Assembly (NCBI GenBank): GCA_964504665.1
Contig: CAZDEH010000003.1
Coordinates: forward strand, 1 to 64,000
Direction: 5' to 3'
DNA length: 64,000 nucleotides
Source of the DNA: STC-54 sp964504665
GTDB lineage: Bacteria > Patescibacteriota > Microgenomatia > Daviesbacterales > UBA10151
The first letter of the stretch is position 1, and each line of letters opens with the position of its first letter. A program made the translations under genes and the position numbers. Shown here piece after piece: positions 34,886 through 43,114 of the stretch. The notes under the pieces are model-generated. The model was not told the DNA's origin, did not search any database, and saw only the letters and a program-made list of their open reading frames with translations.

Positions 34886-35311
34886 ATGGCAAAGAAGATT
34901 AAGACCTATATTAAATTAAATGTTCCAGCAGGATCAGCTACAGCTGCCCCTCCTGTGGGACCTGCTTTAGGTCAACACGGTCTTCCTATCATGGAATTTG
35001 TCAAGGCTTTTAACGAGAGGACAGCCGATAAAAAAGGCAATATTTTACCTGTAGTTATTACAGTTTATATTGATAGAACTTTTTCTTTTATTACCAAAGA
35101 ACCACCGGTAGCAGAAATGATTAAGAAATCTTTAAATATCGAAAAAGGTTCAGGTAAAGCCGGTAAAGAGTCTGCTGGAACTTTAAGCCAGGATCAAATT
35201 AGAAAAATTGCCGAAGCTAAACTACCTGATTTTAATACCAAGCAGGTGGAATCTGCTATGAAAATGGTTGAGGGAGTTGCCAAATCAATGGGAGTAAAAA
35301 TCCAAAAATAA
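34886..35311 (+). CDS. rplK: 50S ribosomal protein L11
   Basis: 141 residues. The N-terminal domain has AGSATAAPPVGPALGQHGLP. The C-terminal rRNA-binding domain has AGTLSQDQIRKIAEAKLPD. It binds the GTPase centre of 23S rRNA. Normal length, 9 nt after nusG and 1 nt before rplA. Confidence 0.97.
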   Translation: MAKKIKTYIKLNVPAGSATAAPPVGPALGQHGLPIMEFVKAFNERTADKKGNILPVVITVYIDRTFSFITKEPPVAEMIKKSLNIEKGSGKAGKESAGTLSQDQIRKIAEAKLPDFNTKQVESAMKMVEGVAKSMGVKIQK

Positions 35312-35312
35312 T

Positions 35313-36104
35313 ATGGGTAAAACTAAAATAAAAAAAATTGAGGAAATTGAAGAAGTAAAAACAAATACCATACCAGAAATGAGTGAGGATGCACGGCGGG
35401 AAACCGAGCTGGCAGGACCCCAAACCAAGGACGAAAAGAAAAGTAAGAAACCAAAAAAAGGTCAGCCTAAAATCCGTTCTAAAAAATATCAGGAAGTTTT
35501 AGAAAAAATAGATAAAAACCAAAAATTAGCAGCAAACTTAGCTGTAGAAGCCACCCAAAAAGGTTCCTATTCTAAATTTGAAGGAACAATAGAGGCTCAT
35601 ATTAATACTAATGCTAAAAATCTACGCGGTTTAGTTAATTTGCCTTTTGCCCAAGGTAAGAAATTAAGGATTTTAGCTTTTGGAACTAATGCAGATAAAT
35701 CCGGTGCTGACATTATTGGATCAGAAGAGGCAATTGGAGAAATTGAAAAAGGCAAAATTAATTTTGATATTGTAGTTACAACCCCAGAGTGGATGCCCAA
35801 ATTAGCTAAAATTGCTAAAATCCTGGGACCCAAAAGTTTAATGCCTAACCCCAAAAATGGAACTATCACAGAAAATTTAGAAAAAGCTGTCACAGAGCTT
35901 CAAGCCGGTAAAACCGAATATAAAACCGAAAACAATGGGCAGGTAATTCATCTATCCGTTGGAAAGTCTAATCAAAACCCGGAAGAAATAGTAGCAAATC
36001 TTAAAGTGATTTATAATACTGTGGGCAGATCAAAAATCAAAAAGATCTTTCTTTCCCCCACCATGGGCCCATCTGTGAAAGTAGATTTATCAACTCTAAA
36101 TTAA
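35313..36104 (+). CDS. rplA: 50S ribosomal protein L1 with N-terminal extension
   Basis: 263 residues. The L1 core begins about residue 57 (RSKKYQEVLEKIDKNQKLA) and contains LRGLVNLPFAQGK, LGPKSLMPNPKNGT and the C-terminal KIKKIFLSPTMGPSVKVD. The first 55 residues are a charged Lys/Glu-rich extension not found in most bacteria. L1 forms the L1 stalk and usually represses its own operon. Confidence 0.96.
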   Translation: MGKTKIKKIEEIEEVKTNTIPEMSEDARRETELAGPQTKDEKKSKKPKKGQPKIRSKKYQEVLEKIDKNQKLAANLAVEATQKGSYSKFEGTIEAHINTNAKNLRGLVNLPFAQGKKLRILAFGTNADKSGADIIGSEEAIGEIEKGKINFDIVVTTPEWMPKLAKIAKILGPKSLMPNPKNGTITENLEKAVTELQAGKTEYKTENNGQVIHLSVGKSNQNPEEIVANLKVIYNTVGRSKIKKIFLSPTMGPSVKVDLSTLN

Positions 36105-36109
36105 TTTTT

Positions 36110-36376
36110 ATGAAAGAAGATTTTTTGAGAACTACTGAAAATGTTTTAAAAGAAGGACCTCCATTAGAATGGTACTATGGATTTGGAAGAAAAGATGCTG
36201 GAATTACACATATAGATTATTCAGATATCTTTAGACAATCTTTTAATGGAAGATTAGATCGCTATTTTGGGCAGTGGTCTCATATTGGTGTCATGCCAAG
36301 GGTTTTTGGAATTCCTGAAGGAGAAGAAGATCAATATGAACAGTTAATTATGCAACTGCATGTACAAGATCTATAA
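36110..36376 (+). CDS. Hypothetical protein, 88 aa
   Basis: A soluble, aromatic-rich protein (EWYYGFGRKDAGITHIDYSD). It starts 5 nt after rplA and may be co-transcribed. The IS30 element begins 43 bases after its stop. After the IS, a short sequence at about 37338-37362 (AAAAAAGATGCTC, TTATGAAGGACT) is reminiscent of this gene's codons but too short to prove that the gene was split. Function unknown. Confidence 0.5.
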   Translation: MKEDFLRTTENVLKEGPPLEWYYGFGRKDAGITHIDYSDIFRQSFNGRLDRYFGQWSHIGVMPRVFGIPEGEEDQYEQLIMQLHVQDL

Positions 36377-36418
36377 GATATCTGGATTTTGGCCTGAAGA
36401 AATCGTACATTCTAGGTG

Positions 36419-37322
36419 GAAGTGCACCACTTGCTTAGGATAATACCTCCATCATTTTCTCATATGGTGTCAAGTATCCCAGACATTTTCTGGGAGTTGA
36501 ATTTAATCTGTACTCCAACTCCTTGATCTGATCCTCTGTTAAATTATCCAGACTCAACCTTTTAGGAATGAATCTTCTTATCCTGCCATTAGTATTTTCA
36601 ACTGTCCCTTTCTCCCAGGAATGGTAGGCATGACAGAAAAACATAGATAATTTAAGTTTACTGGCAATCTCCTGATGGTTGGTATTTTCTGCTCCATTGT
36701 CAGCTGTTAAAGTTACTCTGGGAAAAGTAGCCAATCTTTCAATTAAGCTTTCTGTTTTAGACTCAGCAGATCTACTGGTAAGAGATAATATCGTCAGTCT
36801 TGTTAACCTTTCAACTGTCACAGACAAGGCAGTTTTATCTGTCTGTTTACCAATAACATTATCTGTTTCCCAGTCTCCAACCCTGGATCTTAAGCTGACT
36901 GTCTCAGGTCTTAAATCAATACTGACTGCAAAGGGTATTTTTGAGGCTCTTTGAACCCTTCTACCCATCTTTTTCATCCTCTTTTTCCTGGCATGAGGTA
37001 GTAGTTTCCAAAGATTATATCTTTTTGATTTCTTTGAATAAATGTACTGGTAAATTGCCTCAGTACAAATACTTTCACCAGGATGTATCTTTGGTAATCT
37101 TCCACTAATTTCCTCCGGAGTCTAGCTAAATGGAGCTCTTAAATGTTCCCTGACAAAACTTGAATGGGATCTGCCTAATCTTTTAGCAATATCCCGAAGA
37201 GATAATCCAGCCTCTTTAAAAGCTACTAATTTTTCTCTTTCTTCCAAACTTAGATGTTTATATTTATTCATTAAGTGCACCTCCTTCCCCAGGTATGAAT
37301 TTTACTCTAGGTGGTGCACTTC
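36419..37322 (-). mobile_element. IS30-family insertion sequence, degenerate
   Basis: A 904-bp element bounded by inverted repeats GAAGTGCACCACTT (36419-36432) and AGGTGGTGCACTTC (37309-37322, same sequence inverted with one mismatch). The transposase fills the interior. No clear target duplication is visible. It lies between the rplA unit and RAYT-2. Confidence 0.85.
36435..37271 (-). pseudogene. IS30 transposase, interrupted by TAG
   Basis: From the ATG ending at 37271 the N-terminal HTH reads KHLSLEEREKLVAFKEAGLS, LRDIAKRLGRSHSSFVREH. A TAG follows at 37122-37124, then the frame continues TPEEISGRLPKIHPGESICT and EAIYQYIY. The DDE catalytic core lies in the rest (GDWETDNVIG for the first Asp, LTADNGAEN for the second, WEKGTVENTNGRIRRFIPK for the Glu). 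Relatives have a longer linker where the TAG sits, so a deletion probably accompanied the stop. The element is probably not autonomous. Confidence 0.85.
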
Positions 37323-37423
37323 GTTTTAGAATCTATGAATAGTAGGAAAAAAGATGCTCTTTTAATAATTTATGAAGGACTAGAATCTGCTCCATTTCAA
37401 GTCTTATTAATAAATTGATTTGT

Positions 37424-38200
37424 GCCTCCAAGGGGACGCCTTGGAGGTTGACATTTCTCACAGTCATGCTATTTTATATATATGCCCAGCAAAAATTCCA
37501 TCAAACAGTATACAGAAAATAGCTATTATCATATCTATAATCGAGGAGTTGAGAAAAGAAAAATTTTTCTTGATGAACAAGATTATGGAGTATTCCTCTC
37601 CTATCTTAAAGAATACCTTTTATCAAAAGATGAAAAAGACTTATTAAATCAACTTTCTATTCCAACTATCTCTGCTCAAGAAAGGGACCGGGTACTTAAA
37701 AAACTTAGACTGAACAATTTTGCTGATGAAATAACTTTGTTAGCTTATTGTTTGATGCCGAATCATTTTCACTTCTTTATTAAGCAAAAAAACGAAAAGT
37801 CCATTGATAAGTTTATGAATTCCCTCTTAACTAGATATACTATGTATTTTAATAAAAAATATAAACGAGTTGGGGCTTTATATCAGGATGTTTATAAAGC
37901 AGTTACGGTTGACCGCGAAGATCAATTTCTTTATCTTACTAAATATATTCATAAACAGGCTTTAAAAACCCACAAAAGACAACCGTCTTCCCTACCTGAT
38001 TATCTTGGAAACAGAAAAACTGAATGGGTTCACCCCGAAGAAATATTAGCTTATTTTTCCAAAACCAAACCCTCTCTTAGTTATAAAGATTTCCTTGATC
38101 TAGAAGAATCTGAAGATCTATTAACTATCCAAGACTTAATGATTGATATCAAATAACTCTCCACTCTCCCTCTTCATGCCTCCAAGGGGACGCCTTGGAG
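37424..38200 (+). mobile_element. RAYT-2 unit flanked by direct copies of a palindrome
   Basis: The palindrome GCCTCCAAGG-GGACG-CCTTGGAGG occurs at 37424-37447 and again, identical over 23 bases, at 38178-38200, flanking the RAYT-2 gene. This is the arrangement of a REPtron. The whole unit is about 777 bp. Confidence 0.82.
37482..38156 (+). CDS. REP-associated tyrosine transposase (RAYT), copy 2
   Basis: 224 residues, closely related to copy 1. HIYNRGVEKRKIFLDEQDYG, the HUH motif in CLMPNHFHFFIKQ and Tyr in LLTRYTMYFNKKYKRVG are intact, so the enzyme may be active. The promoter TTGACA (37448-37453) directly abuts the 5' palindrome, and the ATG follows a TATTTT box by 6 nt, giving a leaderless mRNA. 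The gene sits in the region that separates rplKA from rplJL. Confidence 0.93.
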   Translation: MPSKNSIKQYTENSYYHIYNRGVEKRKIFLDEQDYGVFLSYLKEYLLSKDEKDLLNQLSIPTISAQERDRVLKKLRLNNFADEITLLAYCLMPNHFHFFIKQKNEKSIDKFMNSLLTRYTMYFNKKYKRVGALYQDVYKAVTVDREDQFLYLTKYIHKQALKTHKRQPSSLPDYLGNRKTEWVHPEEILAYFSKTKPSLSYKDFLDLEESEDLLTIQDLMIDIK

Positions 38201-38202
38201 AT

Positions 38203-39198
38203 TCATTTTCCTTTTCCTTTGATTTTTCTCCACACTAAATTTAAATCAAACTTAAGAAAATATAACGAGGCAGTTCCTAAGATTGCCAGAACTATCAGCG
38301 TCAAGATATGGGCAAAAACTGTGCCTGCTGAAGCAACATCAGCATTAATACCTAACACACCTCCAAATACTGCTAAACCTGCTGCTTCAGCTGAACCAAT
38401 AAAACCAGGGGCAGATGGCATTAAATAGGTAAAAGCATTTAAGGCGTTACCCAAAATTCCCTGACTTAAACTAAAATCAGGCATAAATTGACGGAAACAG
38501 ACCAGCATTAAAAATCCATCTGAGGTTGCCGCCAAAAAACTTAAGAATATAAATAAAGCTAGTTCTTTGGGATGACGATCTAAGACTTCAAACCCTTCAA
38601 TAATTGTCACACTAAAATTAACGAATTTTTGCTTCAAACTTGGGAATATTAAAACTCCGCTGACAAGCTTTATTAGTTTTTTGAGATTATGTGATTTTTT
38701 AACAGCCATGGTTAATAGAACCATTAAAACAATAAAAATCAGTGAAATTACTTTGAAAAAATCAGCAGGTAAATTTGTTGGCACAAAATTAATAAATACC
38801 ACCACTATCATGACAAACGTTAGAAAATCCATGAAACGGTCGATAAATATCCAAGTTAAAGTTTTAGCAAAAGGAACTTTAAATTGATGTGATAAATAAA
38901 CGCTTTTAGCAATCTCCCCTGCCCTGATAGGAATCAGCAGAGATAAAAACTGACTCAAAAAATTTAACAGCCATAAATCTTTCCAAGCCAAATTTGGTAT
39001 ATTAAGTATTTTTTGGAGTCTTAAGGCCTTAAACCCTGCGGAAGCCACAAAGAACAATAAGAAAGGAAAAATTACACTCGGGCTGGCTGAAAACACTTTG
39101 GCCAAAACATCACCTAAATTAACAAACCTACTCCAAATAATAATCAGCACAACACCTAAAATGGTGTTTAAAACAATCTTGGGAAGAATTTGCCTCAT
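38203..39198 (-). CDS. Flippase-like membrane protein (LPG synthase TM / UPF0104 family)
   Basis: 331 residues with about eight membrane helices. The family signatures WLLNFLSQFLSLLIPIRAGE, KTLTWIFIDRFMDFLTF and the C-terminal LMPSAPGFIGSAEAAG are present. It belongs to the AglD/MprF membrane-domain superfamily, which handles lipids or lipid-linked sugars. A role in moving lipid-linked intermediates is inferred. No MprF synthetase domain is attached. Confidence 0.88.
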   Translation of the reverse strand: MRQILPKIVLNTILGVVLIIIWSRFVNLGDVLAKVFSASPSVIFPFLLFFVASAGFKALRLQKILNIPNLAWKDLWLLNFLSQFLSLLIPIRAGEIAKSVYLSHQFKVPFAKTLTWIFIDRFMDFLTFVMIVVVFINFVPTNLPADFFKVISLIFIVLMVLLTMAVKKSHNLKKLIKLVSGVLIFPSLKQKFVNFSVTIIEGFEVLDRHPKELALFIFLSFLAATSDGFLMLVCFRQFMPDFSLSQGILGNALNAFTYLMPSAPGFIGSAEAAGLAVFGGVLGINADVASAGTVFAHILTLIVLAILGTASLYFLKFDLNLVWRKIKGKGK

Positions 39199-39239
39199 CT
39201 GGAGATTATACTTTATTTGTGCTAATCTTAAAATAAACT

Positions 39240-40205
39240 ATGCCAGGCTTAACAAAAACTCAGATCATTGGTTTGATCGGTTTCTTATTAATATTAATCA
39301 GCATCCCAATTTCCTTCTCTTTAGCCAAGAGATCCCAAATTTTCCGCTCCCGGGCATCTGAATTAAAAACTACTGCTACAACCACCGGAACAGTTTCCGG
39401 AACAGTGACAAAATCCCGCGAAGTTCCTGCTTCTTCCCCCCTGACTGATTTACAAAAATTACTACAGGGAGAATCCCCAACCCCAGACAGTACTACAAAC
39501 CCAAGTATTTCCCCTACTCCCACATCTGAAGTTAGCCTGGCTTTCGGGCCAACTTTAAATCTTAAGGTTTCTATCGAAGGTAGGCCTGAAGCTAAACAAT
39601 CAGATAGAATATTTATCGGTATTGCTTCAAACAGTACTGCTCCCCCAACATACATTTTGACTTTCACTATCGATATGCCTGATTCAGGAATATTTAAAGG
39701 TATCTCCCTGGCAGGTCTAAATCCGGGTTCTCAGTATACAGCTTTTATCAAAGGAACATCACAAATTGACGTTTCCTCAACTTTTACCATGGATCCAACA
39801 GAAAGCAATCTTAATAATGATCAACCAATAACCTTAATTTCCGGTGACTTAAATGAGGATAATACTATCAATACTACAGATTATTCTCTTGCCCAAAACC
39901 TATATGGCACTACATCATCTTCCAGTAATTGGAATGCCCGAGCTGATTTTAACAAGGATAATATAATTAATAACTATGACCTGGCTATTATTTCTAAAAA
40001 TATAGGCAAAGCAGGAGCATCTGGATCCTGGATTTCTTCCCCAAGGCCATCTACCCAATCAGCCTCATTAACTACTAAACCAGGTGTGGGTGGTCCACCT
40101 ACAAATTTTGGTGATCTACTTTTATCATCCAGCCCCTCTGCCTCACCTACAGAACCATCTAATAATACTTCTAATTCTTCTAGTTATTGGCTACGGGTTC
40201 CATAA
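39240..40205 (+). CDS. Membrane-anchored surface protein with dockerin-like repeat
   Basis: 321 residues. An N-terminal anchor (IIGLIGFLLILISIPISFSL) is followed by a Thr/Pro linker, a beta-sandwich of about 110 residues, and a dockerin type I pair of calcium loops: GDLNEDNTINTTDYSLAQNL and ADFNKDNIINNYDLAIISKN. A Ser/Pro-rich tail ends the protein. Dockerins bind cohesins on other proteins. A cohesin/dockerin-like protein is encoded at 45007-45924, so the two may assemble on the surface. Divergent from the flippase-like gene. Confidence 0.85.
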   Translation: MPGLTKTQIIGLIGFLLILISIPISFSLAKRSQIFRSRASELKTTATTTGTVSGTVTKSREVPASSPLTDLQKLLQGESPTPDSTTNPSISPTPTSEVSLAFGPTLNLKVSIEGRPEAKQSDRIFIGIASNSTAPPTYILTFTIDMPDSGIFKGISLAGLNPGSQYTAFIKGTSQIDVSSTFTMDPTESNLNNDQPITLISGDLNEDNTINTTDYSLAQNLYGTTSSSSNWNARADFNKDNIINNYDLAIISKNIGKAGASGSWISSPRPSTQSASLTTKPGVGGPPTNFGDLLLSSSPSASPTEPSNNTSNSSSYWLRVP

Positions 40206-40312
40206 AAGAATTCTTAACTTGGACTTCAGCCGGATCTTGTAAACCCAGTCTTTTCCAAACGGTAAAATGCCTTGACAAATTTGGATTTGTGTAATACAGT
40301 ATATACAATTGA

Positions 40313-40606
40313 ATGAAAGTTATCAAATCTGCTTTAGAGTTTGTATGGGATAAAGGAAATAGTGGAAAAAACTTAAAACATAAAGTAGAAGATCAGGAAG
40401 CAGAGGAACCGTTTCTTGATGAAAATAAAGTAATTTACAAAGATCTACTCCCCTCTGAAAAGGAGAACCGGTTTATTTTAGTTGGAAAGAGCAAACAAGA
40501 CAGATTATTATTTATATCTTTTACATATAGAAATAATAAAATTAGAATAATTTCAGCAAGAGATATTAATAGAAAGGAGGTGTCAATTTATGAAAAAGCC
40601 ATTTAA
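40313..40606 (+). CDS. brnT: BrnT-family toxin
   Basis: 97 residues. ALEFVWDKGNSGKNLKHKV matches the BrnT start (FeWDxxKxxxNxxKH). The C-terminal FISFTYRNNKIRIISARDIN matches the catalytic Arg-containing end. BrnT is an RNase-like toxin that halts translation and is bound by BrnA. It overlaps the antitoxin gene by 17 bases. The TTGACA box at 40272-40277 is close upstream. Confidence 0.9.
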   Translation: MKVIKSALEFVWDKGNSGKNLKHKVEDQEAEEPFLDENKVIYKDLLPSEKENRFILVGKSKQDRLLFISFTYRNNKIRIISARDINRKEVSIYEKAI

Positions 40607-40856
40607 ATTACCTAAATTTAAAAACGAAGATGAGGAAAGAGAATTTTGGTGGAAGATAGATCTTTCCGAATATTTTGAGCCTTCAGATTTTGAAAGAGTA
40701 AGTTTTCCAAACTTAAAACCTACTTCAAGATCTATTTCTATTAGAATTCCAGAATATCTTTTAAATAGAGTTAAAGAGAAGGCTAACCAGATCAATATTC
40801 CTTACCAATCTCTAATCAAGGAATATATTCAAAAAGGAGTTTTTTCTAATGAGTAG
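40590..40856 (+). CDS. brnA: BrnA/CopG-type antitoxin
   Basis: 88 residues. The C-terminal half is a ribbon-helix-helix domain: RSISIRIPEYLLNRVKEKAN, then QINIPYQSLIKEYIQKG. The N-terminal part binds the toxin. AGGAGGTG lies 7 nt upstream of the ATG inside brnT, one of the few strong ribosome-binding sites seen here, which fits tight coupling. BrnA usually represses the operon. Confidence 0.88.
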   Translation: MKKPFKLPKFKNEDEEREFWWKIDLSEYFEPSDFERVSFPNLKPTSRSISIRIPEYLLNRVKEKANQINIPYQSLIKEYIQKGVFSNE

Positions 40857-40941
40857 GCCGAGATACATCGATAACATTTCTAAGTTAGATGTATTTATTA
40901 ATAAATACACTATACAATCCTAAAAGCATCCTAAAAACGCT

Positions 40942-41756
40942 ATGTCATCAGAGAATAGATTAGTTAGAATACAAGAAATATTAGCAAGAAGAGAAGAACT
41001 TATTCCGCTGCTTGATCCAGCAAATGTTATAACAAGAGATAAAGCAGCTGTATTTCGACAGATGGAGGAACAGGCTGCTATGGATGTTACATCGGAATTA
41101 AAAATAATTGTCGCACCATATGCAACTACTATTCATGCAATGATTGCTGATAAATTACATCATCCAGAGGATATTCTTGTGAGAGATAAGGATAAACGTA
41201 TCCAATTTTCAATGGTAAGTTCAGATCCCGATTTTATAACCTTAGTCACCATGAAGTTACAGCAAATTAAAATGTCAGAGAAAAAAGAATTAATATGTAA
41301 AGAAGTTGTTTTTGGGGAAATTCCAACGAGCTGTTTTACTCCATTTACAGAAAATTTTATAGACGTTCGATTTTTGAACCAATTATGTACGATTTACACT
41401 GGTACCATTATATACCTCAATTTTTTAAATATCTTACTACAATAGCTTTCTCAAAAACAGGTTCTCTTGATTTTATCTTTTATGATAATGGGGAAATGAG
41501 ATACCACCCTACTTTTTATACACTTGCAAAAGATAGGTTTATCTCAGGGTCTGTTTCTCAAAGAGCTGTTAATAGTAAATACGGCACTGATTATAGACAG
41601 GATACTGAATATAGATATCGATACTGCCAAGATGGTTTGTTTCGTCGTGAACCAGTTACCAATGAAACTCTAACAATACAAGAAGAGGTTGGTACTATTC
41701 TCCTACAGTTACCTTTTACAGGCTTTGATGTTTCCTCGTTTAGACAACTAAAATAA
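40942..41756 (+). pseudogene. Hypothetical gene with apparent frameshift
   Basis: Two consecutive frames look like one protein. The first (from 40942) reads up to ENFIDVRFLNQL and then continues into implausible sequence. The second (from 41385) resumes as MYDLHWYHYIPQFFKYLTTI and runs to the stop at 41756. The shift lies near 41370-41390. The combined product would be about 270 residues and does not match a family I know. Either a real mutation or two overlapping genes is possible, but the first frame's odd tail (NQLCTIYTGTIIYLNFLNIL) favours a frameshift. Confidence 0.55.
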
Positions 41757-41785
41757 TACAAACAAAAAAACAAACAAAAACCGTA

Positions 41786-41815
41786 TTGACATTTTTATAA
41801 GCTGAATAATATACT
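41786..41815 (+). promoter_or_regulatory. Promoter of the purE-like gene
   Basis: TTGACA, 18-nt spacer, TATACT. The -10 ends 9 nt before the ATG at 41825, so transcription should begin at or next to the start codon. Confidence 0.8.
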
Positions 41816-41824
41816 TAATAAAAT

Positions 41825-42349
41825 ATGAGCGCTGAAAATAGAAGTGAAGAATTAACTGTTATTATTATGGGGTCTGGTGGTGATGAAAAGCACGCTGATG
41901 TAATAGCAGCGGTTATGCAAAAATTTGGAGTAGATTATGTCAAAAGGGTAGGCTCTGCTCATAAAACTCCTAAGCATGTTTTAGGAATAGTAAACAAATA
42001 TGATGCTTTAGTAGATAGACGAATCGCTTATATTACCGTCGCAGGTCGAGCTGATGCCTTAAGTGCTTTTGTGGATGGCGCTTCTTCCAATCCTGTCACC
42101 GCAGCTCCTCCTTATGGTGAAAAATATGCCGGGCAGGATGTTTTATCCTCACTACGGGTTCCTTCTGGTATTGGCACTGCTGTTTGTATTGAAGCAGAAG
42201 CTGCTGCTTTACATACAATAAAAATATTTGCCTTAAGCAACCCCAAACTCAGACATGCTTTAGATGAGTACCACCTACAGTCTGCTCTTAAAGTTACTTC
42301 TGCTGATGCTAGAATGCAGGTACAAAATCAAACTAGAGGAGTTGAATAA
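41825..42349 (+). CDS. purE: PurE-like AIR carboxylase / N5-CAIR mutase
   Basis: 174 residues. The PurE fold is indicated by TVIIMGSGGDEKHADVIAAV (family GSxSD loop), VDYVKRVGSAHKTPKHVLGI (SAHRTP motif), and the ligand loop YITVAGRADALSAFVDGASS. It would act in purine synthesis on N5-carboxyaminoimidazole ribonucleotide. The SxSD loop is altered (GSGGDE), and no other purine gene is present nearby, so a pathway role is uncertain. It may be a divergent class that occurs alone in CPR genomes. Confidence 0.82.
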   Translation: MSAENRSEELTVIIMGSGGDEKHADVIAAVMQKFGVDYVKRVGSAHKTPKHVLGIVNKYDALVDRRIAYITVAGRADALSAFVDGASSNPVTAAPPYGEKYAGQDVLSSLRVPSGIGTAVCIEAEAAALHTIKIFALSNPKLRHALDEYHLQSALKVTSADARMQVQNQTRGVE

Positions 42350-42385
42350 ATTCTGGTCTTAAGTGTAAAAAACCGCTAAAATCCA

Positions 42386-42414
42386 TTGACAATTGTTACT
42401 CTTACTAGTACAAT
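42386..42414 (+). promoter_or_regulatory. Promoter of rplJ-rplL
   Basis: TTGACA, 17-nt spacer, TACAAT. It leads into a leader of about 160 nt before rplJ. Confidence 0.8.
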
Positions 42415-42467
42415 ATCAAAGCTTAAGAAAGTGAGCATGTTATAAGTCTCACCGAGGCGAATGAAAT

Positions 42468-42541
42468 AGCTATCAGTCATCAGCTATCAGCTTTCAGATA
42501 TCTTTTTTGTCTGAAGACTGAAGACTGACTACTGAAGACTA
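42468..42541. repeat. CTATCAG/CTGAAGA imperfect palindrome, copy 2, inside the rplJ leader
   Basis: The left arm AGCTATCAGTCATCAGCTAT and a right arm of CTGAAGACTGAAGACTGACT type pair into a long hairpin. It is similar to 857-932. It extends the leader without removing the terminator. Confidence 0.72.
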
Positions 42542-42548
42542 CCAAATA

Positions 42549-42570
42549 CCTCGCTTAAGCGGGGTTTTTT
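42549..42570 (+). terminator. Intrinsic terminator/attenuator before rplJ
   Basis: CCTCGC-TTAA-GCGGGG stem-loop followed by TTTTTT, ending 9 nt before the rplJ start. Its location implies attenuation of the ribosomal operon. Confidence 0.8.
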
Positions 42571-42579
42571 AATATCAAA

Positions 42580-43110
42580 ATGAAGACAAGAGCACAAAAA
42601 GAAGAATCTGTAAAAAATCTGACTGAAAAGTTCAGGTCTGCTAAATCTGTAGTTTTTACAGATTATCGTGGGATGACTATGAGTCAACTGTCAAACCTTC
42701 GCAATAAACTTACTGAGGCTGATGCACAATTTATTATTACTAAAAATACTCTGGTAGATATTTCTTTAAAAGCAGCAGGACTCTTTGGTAAGTCTAATAA
42801 TATTGCCAAAGGACCTACTGCTACTTTATTTAGTTTTAATGATGAAATTTTACCTATCAAAACACTGGCAAAAGCACTACAAGACAACCAAGTAGGTAAA
42901 TTTAAGGGTGGATTTTTAAACGGAGAATTTATGGAGGCTCTATCTATTACTAGACTAGCTGAACTGCCAAGTAAACTAGAATTACAAGCCAAAATTGTTG
43001 GTTCACTCTCTTCTCCACTTTATGGAATGGTGAATGTCCTTCAAGGTAACCTAAGAAATTTAGTATATGCACTCGATCAAATTAGAATCTCGAAAGGTGG
43101 TGAACTTTAG
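42580..43110 (+). CDS. rplJ: 50S ribosomal protein L10
   Basis: 176 residues. KTRAQKEESVKNLTEKFRSA, SVVFTDYRGMTMSQLSNLRN and ITKNTLVDISLKAAG are the rRNA-binding core. The C-terminal helix that carries L12 dimers is short (LVYALDQIRISKGGEL). L10 anchors the L7/L12 stalk. Ends with TAG, 4 nt before the rplL start. Confidence 0.96.
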   Translation: MKTRAQKEESVKNLTEKFRSAKSVVFTDYRGMTMSQLSNLRNKLTEADAQFIITKNTLVDISLKAAGLFGKSNNIAKGPTATLFSFNDEILPIKTLAKALQDNQVGKFKGGFLNGEFMEALSITRLAELPSKLELQAKIVGSLSSPLYGMVNVLQGNLRNLVYALDQIRISKGGEL

Positions 43111-43114
43111 ATAT

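Larger units (their letters stand above)
42421..42579 (+). promoter_or_regulatory. rplJ leader RNA with attenuator-type terminator
   Basis: The leader holds GTGAGCATGTTATAAGTCTC and ACCGAGGCGAATGAA, a likely L10/L12 binding fold like known L10 leaders. Later comes the terminator next to rplJ. CCGAGG can pair with CCTCG of the terminator arm, so an antiterminator is possible. Between them is an inserted 74-base repeat (42468-42541). Confidence 0.6.

Noticed and set aside
31917..37271. Recoding of TAG as an amino acid
   Set aside because: The ParB-like gene and rplJ end with TAG at sites consistent with family length, so TAG is a real stop.
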